Assembly (NCBI RefSeq): GCF_030532965.1
Contig: NZ_JAUNKC010000035.1
Location: 1 to 35,514, forward strand
Direction of reading: 5' to 3'
Source: Corynebacterium sp.
GTDB lineage: Bacteria; Actinomycetota; Actinomycetes; Mycobacteriales; Mycobacteriaceae
DNA: 35,514 bases
Both the position numbers and the translations under genes were made by a program. Of this stretch, positions 17,785 through 27,339 are shown in pieces; the first letter of the stretch is position 1; every line of letters starts with the position of its first letter. The notes under the pieces are model-generated. The model saw only the letters and a list, made by a program, of their open reading frames with translations, was not told the DNA's origin and did no database searches.

Positions 17785-18222
17785 GTCTTTACCCTAAAGT
17801 GCTTATCAGGAACTATCAAGCGGAACCCAATAGGAAGCAGCATAACCGCAACAGACGTAGTACATATAGTTAAACGTGCATGTTTATCGCGCGCGATCCA
17901 GGTTTGCGGCGCGATGCCTGAACCCTCCGGTCACTCACACCAAATAACGGTACTGCCAAGCCGAACGGTGATCGGAACCAGGCATTTTCAGCGGCCATAA
18001 CGCTTACCGCAGGCCGCCGGAACCTTCACCCAGACTGGCTGCAGAAAAGGAGCATCGGGACTCGTTGCGGCAATGGTGGGAAATCCGAAGGAAGCGGTTA
18101 CATAAAAGGTTATAACTGCGATTGCGCCAATGCTGGTAGAAAGCGCTAGGCTAGATGAAACAACTTCGGGCAGTGCTTCTAACCGAATAAATAGCGTGAC
18201 CTTTTGGCAGGAGGATTTTTAA
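17785..18222. promoter_or_regulatory. Divergent promoter region between DUF5319 and guaB
   Basis: A 438-base gap without a supportable gene. The guaB side holds a candidate promoter: TTGCGC (18122-18127), 19 bases, then TAGGCT (18147-18152), about 70 bases before the ATG. GGAGGA at 18210-18215 is the guaB ribosome site. I found no riboswitch. The rest shows no repeat or hairpin I can name. Confidence 0.45.
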
Positions 18223-19743
<1,521 letters not shown>

Positions 19744-19776
19744 AAATTTCTCGGCACGCAGATAGCCTTTTACACA

Positions 19777-19813
19777 ACCGCCCCGCGTAATTGATCTCAC
19801 TCGGGGCGGTTTC
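19777..19813 (+). terminator. Terminator downstream of guaB
   Basis: ACCGCCCCG pairs with CGGGGCGGT across a 16-base loop, followed by only two Ts. The stem is strong and lies 33 bases after the guaB stop. Confidence 0.7.
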
Positions 19814-19898
19814 GCCGTCCTATGCCATGCAGCTCACGCGGGACACCTGGGCGCTGCGATTGTGGCGGTGGTCAGCGATAACCTGCAGGACAGCAAGA

Positions 19899-19987
19899 AA
19901 CTGGTGCGAACTTTTGAGACTAACTCGACCTTTGCGTGGTGTGGCGGGTGGTGTCGGGGCCCAGGGGAATTAAAAGTCGAGTTGGGG
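19899..19987 (+). repeat. 89-base imperfect direct repeat, copy 1
   Basis: Starts AACTGGTGC and ends GTCGAGTTGGGG. Inside it, AACTCGAC near base 19922 and GTCGAGTT near 19976 form an inverted pair about 47 bases apart, so each copy can fold into one long hairpin. Copy 2 lies 280 bases downstream with a conserved body GGTGGTGTCGGGGCC. Confidence 0.8.
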
Positions 19988-20178
19988 CAGAGACACTTGG
20001 CTTGCCGTGCTTGAGATTGGGGCGTGGGTGGGAAATTCTTGGATGGTTTCGGGTGTAGGGCAAGTGATGGCGCGCCTAGGCTTGTCCTTGGGCTGGGAGC
20101 TATTGGTGGGGTGGTTTCCGGTACGTTTGTGCGGGGATTTGTGAGGGCTGGGTGCCGTTGAACTGCGGCAAAGCGCTG

Positions 20179-20267
20179 AACTGGTGCCAGTTTTTGCGGG
20201 TAACTCGACCTTTGCGTGGATTGGTGGGTGGTGTCGGGGCCTAGGGGAGATAAAAGTCGAGTTGGGG
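20179..20267 (+). repeat. 89-base imperfect direct repeat, copy 2
   Basis: Same element as 19899-19987, with about a dozen or more substitutions clustered at its 5' part. The terminal inverted arms AACTCGAC/GTCGAGTT are kept exactly. Confidence 0.8.
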
Positions 20268-20540
20268 TGTGGATGCCAAGCCAACAGCAAACGTGCGCTG
20301 GGGTAAAACGAATCTCGTTCAGGGAAACTGGTGTGGAGAAATCACGCTCACATTTAAAACCCCGGTTCAACACGCTAGATGTGCGCCGTATCCCGCACAA
20401 TGTCGAAAGTCAGGGCATGCGGTGGTCTCACGCGGGGTGTAATGAAAGAGCTGACGGCTTAGAGTTCGCATGTCAGCTGCGCTAAGCGGTAGTATTAGGT
20501 ATTTGTTGCCACCTACGTAAACAAAAGGAAGACCGTCGCT

Positions 20541-21704
20541 ATGCGTGACTACGTTGAAATTGGTATTGGCCGTGAGGCTCGCAAGACTTATAGCCTCAAT
20601 GATCTCACCGTCTTGCCTACTCGCCGGACACGCTCCTCTAAGGACGTGGACACTTCGTGGAATATCGACGCGTATTCCTTCCAGATTCCCATCATCTCGC
20701 ACCCAACTGATGCACTGGGCAGCCCGGAATTTGTCATCGAAATGGATCGCCAAGGCGGCATGGGTGTGCTCAATGCCGAGGGAATCTTGGCCCGACATGA
20801 AGATTTCAATGAGGCCGTTGGTCAGGTTATCGCCGCATGTCAAGACGAATTCGGCGGCATTGATTTTGCCTCGCCCCGTGCGATCGCAAAACTTCAGGAA
20901 CTCCATGCAGCTCCACTGTGCGAGGATCTCCTTGCCCAGCGGATCGCGCAGGTGCGGGAATCCGGCGCGACCGTTGCGGTGCGGATCTCCCCGCAGCGGG
21001 CACGGGACCTAGCGCCGGTGGTGATTAAAGCCGGAGCGGAATTGCTGTTTATTCAGGGCACCATGATTTCCGCCGAACATGTGGCGGAAAGTGGTGAACC
21101 ACTGGACTTGAAGGAATTCATCGCAAGTCTTGATGTTCCGGTGATCGTGGGTGGCGTATCCGATTACAACACCGCGCTGCACTTGATGCGTACCGGCGCG
21201 GTGGGCATCATTGTCGGTTCCGGCACGAATACCAATGGTCAAGCGCTAGGCATCGAACCGGCGATGGCAACCGCGATTGCCGACGTGGCGGCTGCTCGTC
21301 GTGACTATTTGGATGAGACTGGCGGCCGGTACGTTCACATCATCGCCGATGGTGAGATCTACTCCAGCGGCAATATGGTTACCGCCATCGCGTGCGGTGC
21401 TGATGCCGTGATCCTAGGGTCGCCATTGGCGGGCGCGCAGGAAGCGCCAGGCCAGGGCCTGTATTGGCCGTCGACGGCGGCGCACCCCCGTTTCCCGCGC
21501 GGACTGGTCGAACCCGCCGTGGGCCCGGTATCCGACGACGATGCCGAGCGGCCGAGCCTTGAGAAGATCCTGCACGGACCCTCCACCGATGCATTCGGAA
21601 TGCAGAACTTCGTTGGCGGATTGCGCCGGGCGCTGGCTAAGTGCGGCTACGCGGATCTCAAGAGCTTCCAGAAAGTTGAATTGGCCTTTAGGTTCGGCAT
21701 TTAA
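20541..21704 (+). CDS. guaB3: GuaB3 family IMP dehydrogenase-related protein
   Basis: A 387-residue IMPDH/GMP-reductase-like barrel of the actinobacterial GuaB3 type. It has the MRDYVEIGIGREARKTY start and the late VHIIADGEIYSSGNMVTAIA, but no CBS domains. Where IMPDH carries its catalytic Cys loop this protein reads VGSGTNTNGQALGIEPAMA, with no Cys, so it cannot use the IMPDH mechanism; family function remains uncertain. Its stop overlaps the stop of the convergent transporter by 4 bases. Confidence 0.92.
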   Translation: MRDYVEIGIGREARKTYSLNDLTVLPTRRTRSSKDVDTSWNIDAYSFQIPIISHPTDALGSPEFVIEMDRQGGMGVLNAEGILARHEDFNEAVGQVIAACQDEFGGIDFASPRAIAKLQELHAAPLCEDLLAQRIAQVRESGATVAVRISPQRARDLAPVVIKAGAELLFIQGTMISAEHVAESGEPLDLKEFIASLDVPVIVGGVSDYNTALHLMRTGAVGIIVGSGTNTNGQALGIEPAMATAIADVAAARRDYLDETGGRYVHIIADGEIYSSGNMVTAIACGADAVILGSPLAGAQEAPGQGLYWPSTAAHPRFPRGLVEPAVGPVSDDDAERPSLEKILHGPSTDAFGMQNFVGGLRRALAKCGYADLKSFQKVELAFRFGI

Positions 21705-22597
21705 AACTCGCCTTCGGAAACGACGGTGGCTTTCTTCCTGCTAAACCAGGTACTGCCCACCGACGCGAGGATCACGCACCCGATCGCCACGATACTGTAT
21801 CCGGAAATGGGTTGGCTCAGTACCACCCAGCCGGCACCCGCCGCGATGGCTGGCTCCAACGACATGAGGATACTGAACGTGGCGTTGGGGATCATCCGTA
21901 ACGCCAAAAACTCCAGCGTAAACGGGATAAGCGACGCCATCAGCGCGGTAAGCAGAGCCAAGAGGAAAAGGTCGGCGTCGAAAAGCACTGGTAGGGCACG
22001 GGAAGCTCCCAGCGGCGCGATGCACAGCGAGGCAATAAACAACGCCACCGCCAAACCCGCAGTTCCCGGCACCTGTTCGCCGACTTTGCCAGCAACGATG
22101 ATGTACAGCGCCCAGCAGCAGGCGGCAAGGCAGATGAAACCAAGACCGACGGGATCGAGATCTGCGGCGGTTGTCCACGATTCGATGCCGAATAACCCGA
22201 TACCCGCCAGCGCGAGGAGCACCCAGAAAAAATCCCGAATCGTGCGTGACAAACCGGCGGCCAGCCCCAGCGGTCCCAAAAATTCGATCGTGACGGCGAC
22301 CGCCAACGGAATGCGGTCAATCGCGCAATAGAAAAGGCTGTTCATCGCGGCCAACACCAGCCCAAATAAAAGCACCCACCGCCACTGGGTGCGGTTCCAT
22401 TCCCGCAACTTCGGGCGGGTGATCGCAAGCAGCAGCACCGCAGCAATGAACTGCCGAAGAAATGCGGTGGCCAGCGGCCCAATATGCGGAAACAGCTGGG
22501 CGGCGGCGGTGGAACCGAATTGGAAGATCGTGCTGCCGCACAGTACGAGCAGCACCCCGATAATGGCGGGACGGCGGGTTGGAAGAGAGGTCGTCAC
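21701..22597 (-). CDS. EamA/RhaT-family drug-metabolite transporter 1
   Basis: A 298-residue protein with about ten hydrophobic segments arranged as two EamA repeats (first from residue about 10 to 140, second about 150 to 285). The N-terminal GVLLVLCGSTIFQFGSTAAA and the SLEPAIAAGAGWVVLSQPIS segment in the second repeat are EamA marks. It is a likely exporter of amino acids or small metabolites. It is 30-40% similar by eye to the next gene upstream. Convergent with guaB3. Confidence 0.9.
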   Translation of the reverse strand: MTTSLPTRRPAIIGVLLVLCGSTIFQFGSTAAAQLFPHIGPLATAFLRQFIAAVLLLAITRPKLREWNRTQWRWVLLFGLVLAAMNSLFYCAIDRIPLAVAVTIEFLGPLGLAAGLSRTIRDFFWVLLALAGIGLFGIESWTTAADLDPVGLGFICLAACCWALYIIVAGKVGEQVPGTAGLAVALFIASLCIAPLGASRALPVLFDADLFLLALLTALMASLIPFTLEFLALRMIPNATFSILMSLEPAIAAGAGWVVLSQPISGYSIVAIGCVILASVGSTWFSRKKATVVSEGEF

Positions 22598-22655
22598 GGT
22601 GCAGCATTCTACCCCGGAGCTAGCGGCACACCAGTTTCCGCGCGAGGCGGTGAGC

Positions 22656-23603
22656 TCACAGCGGCGTGGGAACCGCGCATTCGTGCTTTTCGACGCACGC
22701 TTCCGTCTCCGCTACCGTCACCGTCTCCCGCCGCGACGTGGTTGTGGTGCCTATCGACGCCGCCATCACGAGTGCGATCGCCACCGCACCCACCGCGGAC
22801 ACGGGTTGTGAGAGCAGTACCCAGCCCATGAGCGCGGCAACCACGGGTTCAAGGGACATGAGGATGCCGAAGGTATGGTTGGGCACAATTTTTAGCGCCA
22901 TGAATTCCAGTGAGTAAGGCACGAGGGAAGCGAAGACGGCCGTACCCAGTGCGATGAGAAGGAGGGAGGGGTCGTTGATGAAGGTAGGGGTGTGGCTGAT
23001 TCCGGCGGGAAGGGTGGGGAGTGCGCCGATGAGCATGGCAATGCCGAGTCCGCCCCCGCCGGGGACGTGTTTGCCGACGGTGGCGGAGGTGAGGATGTAG
23101 AGGGCCCAGAAGAGGGCGGCGGCGAGGATGAAGGTGACACCGATGGGGTCGAGGGTGGTGGTGGAGTAGAGGGATTCGAGGCCGAAGAGTCCGATGCCGA
23201 GGATGGCGAGGGTGACCCAGAGGTAGTCTTTGCCGTTGCGAGATAAGAGTGCGGCGAGGGTGAGGGGGCCTAGGAATTCGATGGTGACGGCGGTGCCAAG
23301 CGGGATGCGTTCGAGCCCGGCGTAGAAGAAGGTGTTCATGAGTCCCATGGCGAGCCCGAAGTAGAGGACGTGTTTCCATTGTGCCCTGGTCCAGGTTCGG
23401 ATGTGGGGGCGGGTGATGATGAGGATGATGAGCCCGGCGACGCTGAGCCTAAGGGAGGTGGTTGCCCAGGGGCCGACGATGGGGAAGAGGGTGGTGGCGA
23501 ATGCTGCCCCGAATTGGAGGGAGAAGACTGATCCGAGGACGAGGAGGACGCCAGTGAGTGGGGAGGCTGTGCGTGGGGTTGGGGCAGGTGTCATGGGCAC
23601 CAT
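22656..23603 (-). CDS. EamA/RhaT-family drug-metabolite transporter 2
   Basis: A 315-residue, ten-helix EamA transporter, a tandem paralogue of the preceding entry: GVLLVLGSVFSLQFGAAFAT and SLEPVVAALMGWVLLSQPVS align with the same places there. Codon use in its 5' two thirds strongly favours C-ending codons, leaving a very G-rich plus strand at 22.9-23.6 kb and giving it a base composition unlike its neighbours. It is divergent from the LysR-type gene, which probably controls it. Two ATGs (23603 and 23594) could be the start. Confidence 0.9.
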   Translation of the reverse strand: MVPMTPAPTPRTASPLTGVLLVLGSVFSLQFGAAFATTLFPIVGPWATTSLRLSVAGLIILIITRPHIRTWTRAQWKHVLYFGLAMGLMNTFFYAGLERIPLGTAVTIEFLGPLTLAALLSRNGKDYLWVTLAILGIGLFGLESLYSTTTLDPIGVTFILAAALFWALYILTSATVGKHVPGGGGLGIAMLIGALPTLPAGISHTPTFINDPSLLLIALGTAVFASLVPYSLEFMALKIVPNHTFGILMSLEPVVAALMGWVLLSQPVSAVGAVAIALVMAASIGTTTTSRRETVTVAETEACVEKHECAVPTPL

Positions 23604-23678
23604 TGTGGTGCAGGAAAATCTGTTAGTCTAGCAATAAAATCTCGCGTTAATTGTTTAGAAATACTTAACTATTGGGAA

Positions 23679-24608
23679 GTGTGGGGTCGTGACGTGCGCA
23701 AAAAGCTCGGGAACCTGTCTAATCTCACCCGCCTACGTATGCTGTGCGAACTAAAAAGATTGGGCACAATGGGGGAGGTGGCGGAGGTACTCATGATGAC
23801 CCACTCCGCCGTGTCCCAGCAGATCGCCCAGCTGGAGAAGGAGGTGGGCTACCGTCTCGTGGAGAAGGCGGGGCGCGGGGTGCGGCTGAACGATCGGGGC
23901 GAATTGTTGGCTGATTATGCTGCGAAAATGCTGGCGCTTGCTGATGAGGCGCAGGCGGCGCTGAAGGACCGCCGCGATGTTGCGGGGCTGTTGAAGGTGG
24001 CGACCTTCCAGAGTGCGCTGGTGGGTTTGATCCCTAGTTTGGTGCAGGTTCTGAAGCGTGACTATCCTGATTTGCGGGTGGAGTTTTCCCAGTTCGATGT
24101 ATCAGACGGAATTGCGGAGCTTTTAAGTCATCGCGTGGATCTGGTGATCGGCGAGGAGTTGCCTTTCGCGCCGAGCACCGATAGCCCCAGTTTGCACCGC
24201 GAAGATCTGTATGCGGAGCCCATGGTGCTGGCCTGCCCCAAGGGTAGTCCGTGGTTGGCGGTGAAAGATTTTGCGCAGCTGGAATCTGCCCCGTTTCTGC
24301 TGAATCCCGCGGGTACGATTGCGGGGTATTGGGAGCGCAATTTTTGTCTCGCGCAAGGGTTCGTGCCCACGGTTTTGGTGGAGTCGCCGGACCCGTTGGT
24401 GCAGCTTAACCTCGTTTCCCAGGGGGTGGGGGTGGCGCTGATACCCTCGCTGGTTCTGCGCAGTGAACGCGGCCCACTGTCTAACGTCGATGTGTACCCC
24501 CTGCCCGGCGACCCCGAGCGCGTGCTGTTTACGGCTGTGCGTGTGGGGCGTGAGAACCACCCCGCCATCCACGCTTTACGACGCGCCCTCCACGTCGCCC
24601 GCCCCTAA
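23679..24608 (+). CDS. LysR-family transcriptional regulator
   Basis: A protein of up to 309 residues. The N-terminal winged HTH includes TMGEVAEVLMMTHSAVSQQIAQL, and a substrate-binding domain of LysR type follows (about residues 95-305: LKVATFQSALVGLIPSLVQV, then DLVIGEE). The start is GTG; 23679 gives the longest form, 23694 (MRKKLGNLSNLTRLRML) has a better-placed GGGGT. It is divergent from the EamA transporter pair with a 75-base gap, so it likely responds to an exported small molecule and regulates that operon. Confidence 0.88.
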   Translation: MWGRDVRKKLGNLSNLTRLRMLCELKRLGTMGEVAEVLMMTHSAVSQQIAQLEKEVGYRLVEKAGRGVRLNDRGELLADYAAKMLALADEAQAALKDRRDVAGLLKVATFQSALVGLIPSLVQVLKRDYPDLRVEFSQFDVSDGIAELLSHRVDLVIGEELPFAPSTDSPSLHREDLYAEPMVLACPKGSPWLAVKDFAQLESAPFLLNPAGTIAGYWERNFCLAQGFVPTVLVESPDPLVQLNLVSQGVGVALIPSLVLRSERGPLSNVDVYPLPGDPERVLFTAVRVGRENHPAIHALRRALHVARP

Positions 24609-24641
24609 TCCGCCTCGTCCCCCGCCTTATATCCGAAAAAG

Positions 24642-24693
24642 GCTTTTATACCAATTTATCCAAAGAATCGGCGTTTATATCATTTATACTTAG
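24642..24693. promoter_or_regulatory. AT-rich direct repeats and probable leaderless promoter of the AAA+ gene
   Basis: GCTTTTATACCAATTTATCC (from 24642) and GCGTTTATATCATTTATACT (from 24671) are two copies of one imperfect AT-rich repeat. The second contains TATACT at 24685-24690, a near-consensus -10 only 7 bases before the GTG at 24698, which predicts a leaderless mRNA. Binding of the downstream gene product is possible. Confidence 0.5.
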
Positions 24694-24697
24694 ATGT

Positions 24698-25813
24698 GTG
24701 AAGAATCCATTTCGCCCAAGCTTTGGTCTCAACCCCCATATCCTCGCCGGCCGGGCGGGATTGTTGCGCAGCTTCTCCCTCGCGTTTTCTGAGGGGATCG
24801 GTGCGCCGCTGCGCGTTTCCCTCCTTTCCGGCCCGAGGGGAACGGGGAAAACTGTGATGCTTAATCACATTGAGTCACTGGCCCAGGAGCAGGGGTGGAT
24901 TGTGCTGCGCGCCTTTCCACGTCAAGGCATGATTGACAATCTTCTCGACCCCACGATAGCCAACGCGCTCGTGGAACTCGACACCACGGACAACCCTCTC
25001 ACTCGACGAATCTCGGGTGTTTCCGTGGGAGGTTTTTCGCTGAACACCGAAATGGTAGCGGCGTCGCAGTCGCGAAAAACCCTCAATACGCAGCTTCGCG
25101 CACTCAGCCACGCAGTGGCCAAGCATGGTGCGGGGATCCTCATTTCACTCGACGAAGTGCAATCCGCGCAGGTTGATGAACTCGCAGAGCTTGCTACAGC
25201 AATCCAAGACCTCATCCGCGACGAACACGACATCGCCTTCGCCGCAGCAGGCCTACCTGAGGGAATTTACAGCCTCCTCGACCACCCCGGCACCACCTTC
25301 CTCAGGCGTGCAGAACACATTCAGCTCGGGAAACTCTCAAGCGAAGATGTGAAAACCTCCTTCGCGGAAACCATTACAGCGGCGGGACGCGAAGTTACCA
25401 CGGAAGCAGTCGACGAAGCGACACGAATCATACGAGGCTACCCCTATCTTCTTCAGGTGGTGGGCTCACTGGCGTGGGCGGCAGCCAGCCTCGAAAACTC
25501 CACCACAGTTGAGGTATCCCACGTAAACTCAATCGCGGATGACGCCCAAATGCGCATGGAAACCCACGTCCACCAACCCGCACTGCGAAAAATACCAGAA
25601 AGCCAACGCGACTTCCTTCACGCTATGGCAGAAGTGGCAGTAGGCGAAACAGCCCACATCAAAGCCATTGCACAACACCTCAACACCACCACCAGTGCAC
25701 TTTCCACCCGCCGCCACGCACTCCTTGAATCTGGAATCATCACTGCCCCAAAACGTGGCGAGCTAGGATTTACTCTGCCGTATCTCAAGGAATACCTATT
25801 GCGCACACATTGA
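24698..25813 (+). CDS. AAA+ ATPase with C-terminal winged-helix-like domain
   Basis: A 371-residue cytoplasmic ATPase. Residues about 40-55 hold Walker A (LLSGPRGTGKTVML) and ILISLDEVQSA the Walker B, with sensor-type AFAAAGLPEG following. A lid region with IIRGYPYLLQVVGSLAW and a C-terminal winged helix (about 300-370: TAHIKAIAQHLNTTTSALS) complete an ORC/STAND-like architecture, as in archaeal-type ATPases. Such proteins occur near mobile or defence genes. The role here is unknown. The GTG start is chosen because the promoter lies only 7 bases upstream. Confidence 0.85.
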   Translation: MKNPFRPSFGLNPHILAGRAGLLRSFSLAFSEGIGAPLRVSLLSGPRGTGKTVMLNHIESLAQEQGWIVLRAFPRQGMIDNLLDPTIANALVELDTTDNPLTRRISGVSVGGFSLNTEMVAASQSRKTLNTQLRALSHAVAKHGAGILISLDEVQSAQVDELAELATAIQDLIRDEHDIAFAAAGLPEGIYSLLDHPGTTFLRRAEHIQLGKLSSEDVKTSFAETITAAGREVTTEAVDEATRIIRGYPYLLQVVGSLAWAAASLENSTTVEVSHVNSIADDAQMRMETHVHQPALRKIPESQRDFLHAMAEVAVGETAHIKAIAQHLNTTTSALSTRRHALLESGIITAPKRGELGFTLPYLKEYLLRTH

Positions 25814-26181
25814 AAACAGCACCGCATGCAACAAGGGAGGAAAAGCCCCAGGTTCAACCGGAAAACCGGCAACAACAAAGAGTGCAGTAGCGTCGACAAG
25901 CAAAACGGCGAAGCCAACATTTTTATTTACCGAGGCTGAACTGCAACGAATCGATGTACAGAGTTTCGTCAACAGTACAAAGTCGACGTGTTCCATCATT
26001 GACAAGATTGTGACATACTGGGAAAACGGACGACTCCGTCTCCTTGTCAAATCATGAAGCTAATTCGATTGCACTTGCCACGAATCGCCTCGCCTGCGCG
26101 CTCACGGACGGCATGACTACCGCACAGTGGGAACTGAATAGGGGACAGTGGGTCGATTTTGGAAATGCTCAGTGCGTGTAA
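25800..26181 (+). pseudogene. Decayed coding remnant
   Basis: Two neighbouring frames look protein-like but neither has a usable start. Frame one (to the TGA at 26055) carries PTFLFTEAELQRIDVQSFVN and IVTYWENGRLRLLVKS. Frame two (26014 to 26181) carries NSIALATNRLACALTDGMTT followed by AQWELNRGQWVDFGNAQCV. The last resembles the LACAL..MT..EW tail of actinobacterial WD40-type proteins, from memory. A frameshifted relic is the simplest reading. Confidence 0.35.
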
Positions 26182-26968
26182 TGCCTGCGTCTGTATGGTT
26201 GTGTAGAAGGTAACTTCGAAGCTTAAAGCTCGCCTGAGCGGGGTTAATTTCTCTTCTTGATCTTCTATTAAAACGTTTACTCAGTCAATAAAAAGAATAT
26301 GTAAATGAGCTGCGCTGCGAGTATTTTCTCGATGGAGGTCAGCTTTGTTTTTTTTGCCTATCAGGGCGCTTTCATGGTGGTTATGCGCAGGAGAAATAGG
26401 GTTAATTGATGCGTTTTTATCGTTTATCGTTTTTGACCAGGAAAAACAATTATAAACGGAACCGCCACGTGCCGATGTGTGTCGCCGCACTCGTCACAGC
26501 GCTTTCCGCTGCTGCTGAAACTTCTACCGTTGGCCGTCTGGCTTTAAGCGCCACGCATGGGTGAGTGGGGTTGATTTGAGCAGGTAAAGTGGTGAAAATA
26601 CTGCTGGATATAAAGTGTGCGCTCTGTGTTCGACGCAAGGGGTTTTGTCTACTCCGAGGTTGTGGGTGCCGTGGCGCTGGCACCCATCATCCCATGGTGC
26701 GGGTGCGATAAAAACTTGTGATAAATCACACTTTTTTCAATATCCGGATTGGGGAAATTGGAAGTGATCTGATTATGTGATGTTTTCCCAGCGCTTGGTT
26801 GTTTTTACTTTAATGGATATTGTTAACGAGTTTAATGAATCCATTGCGTGTAATTAAAGATGGTAAAAAATAATTACGAAATACCCTTGAAATTCCAATT
26901 AAGCGCTTATATGGTTTGTGGGTGAGACATATAGGCCAAAGATATTAAATGACGAGGAGGTCGTTGAT
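26182..26968. other. AT-rich leader region before the bacteriocin operon
   Basis: About 790 bases without a supportable gene. It holds a hairpin (GGGTGCC, 8 bases, GGCACCC at 26664-26685, no U tract), the TGTGAT palindrome listed separately, and AT-rich DNA up to the bacteriocin gene. Candidate promoter hexamers TTGAAA (26887-26892) and TATATG (26908-26913) are spaced 15 bases, shorter than ideal. Confidence 0.5.
26717..26730. promoter_or_regulatory. Crp/Fnr-type palindrome upstream of the bacteriocin operon
   Basis: TGTGATAAATCACA is a 14-base palindrome (TGTGAT-AA-ATCACA). Its half-sites equal those of the GlxR/Crp consensus, but the spacing between TGTGA and TCACA is 4 rather than the usual 6. 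It lies about 240 bases before the bacteriocin ATG. A regulatory role is plausible, not shown. Confidence 0.4.
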
Positions 26969-27337
26969 ATGAAAATTAGAAACCAACTAGCGGCGGTCGC
27001 CGCTACCGCCATTGTGGTGCCGACTATCGTCGCAAGTCCTGCACTGGCAGGAGGGGGAAACTACGCTGAAGCGTGGGAATCATGGATGGGCGCACGCTGG
27101 AATGGCTATGTTCAGATCCAGGCTTCCCATGACGACGGGGGCCAAAACGCGAAGCAAGGGTATCACCGATTCACCCGAGAGGCGGGCCCTTCTTTGGACA
27201 CGGGACGGATGTACACAGCGCAAGCAAGCTCGCCATCCGATAGTCAAGTCCACAGCCGACAAGATTGGGTATGGGATTCCCCATTGTGGGGCGATAAACA
27301 CACCACAAAGTACAATTACGACTTCTTGTACTGGTGA
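26969..27337 (+). CDS. Lactococcin 972-family bacteriocin precursor
   Basis: A 122-residue secreted peptide. The start at 26969 has GAGGAGG 8 bases upstream and gives a textbook signal peptide (MKIRNQLAAVAATAIVVPT then a cleavage site after SPALA, near residue 27); the longer frame from 26918 is leader. The mature part of about 95 residues has no Cys, about seven Trp and many Gly, Tyr and Ser, and ends YNYDFLYW, like the SFYYNFW end of lactococcin 972, which blocks septum formation through lipid II. It is longer than the 66-residue prototype. The three following membrane and ABC genes are the expected partners. Confidence 0.8.
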   Translation: MKIRNQLAAVAATAIVVPTIVASPALAGGGNYAEAWESWMGARWNGYVQIQASHDDGGQNAKQGYHRFTREAGPSLDTGRMYTAQASSPSDSQVHSRQDWVWDSPLWGDKHTTKYNYDFLYW

Positions 27338-27339
27338 TC

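Larger units (their letters stand above)
19814..20540. other. Long guaB-guaB3 intergenic region with a direct repeat pair
   Basis: About 730 bases without a convincing gene. The reading frames here are Arg/Pro/Thr-rich with unnatural composition. It contains two copies of an 89-base element (listed separately). Near the end, CGGTAGTATTAGGT (about 20487) could hold the guaB3 -10, and AAAGGAAG before 20541 is its ribosome site. Confidence 0.6.

Noticed and set aside
26450..26683. Minus-strand 77-residue frame before the bacteriocin operon
   Set aside because: Pro/Arg/His-rich unnatural composition, no ribosome site and no family signs.
26664..26685. GGGTGCC/GGCACCC hairpin as a terminator
   Set aside because: No T-tract follows on either side and no supported gene ends just upstream.
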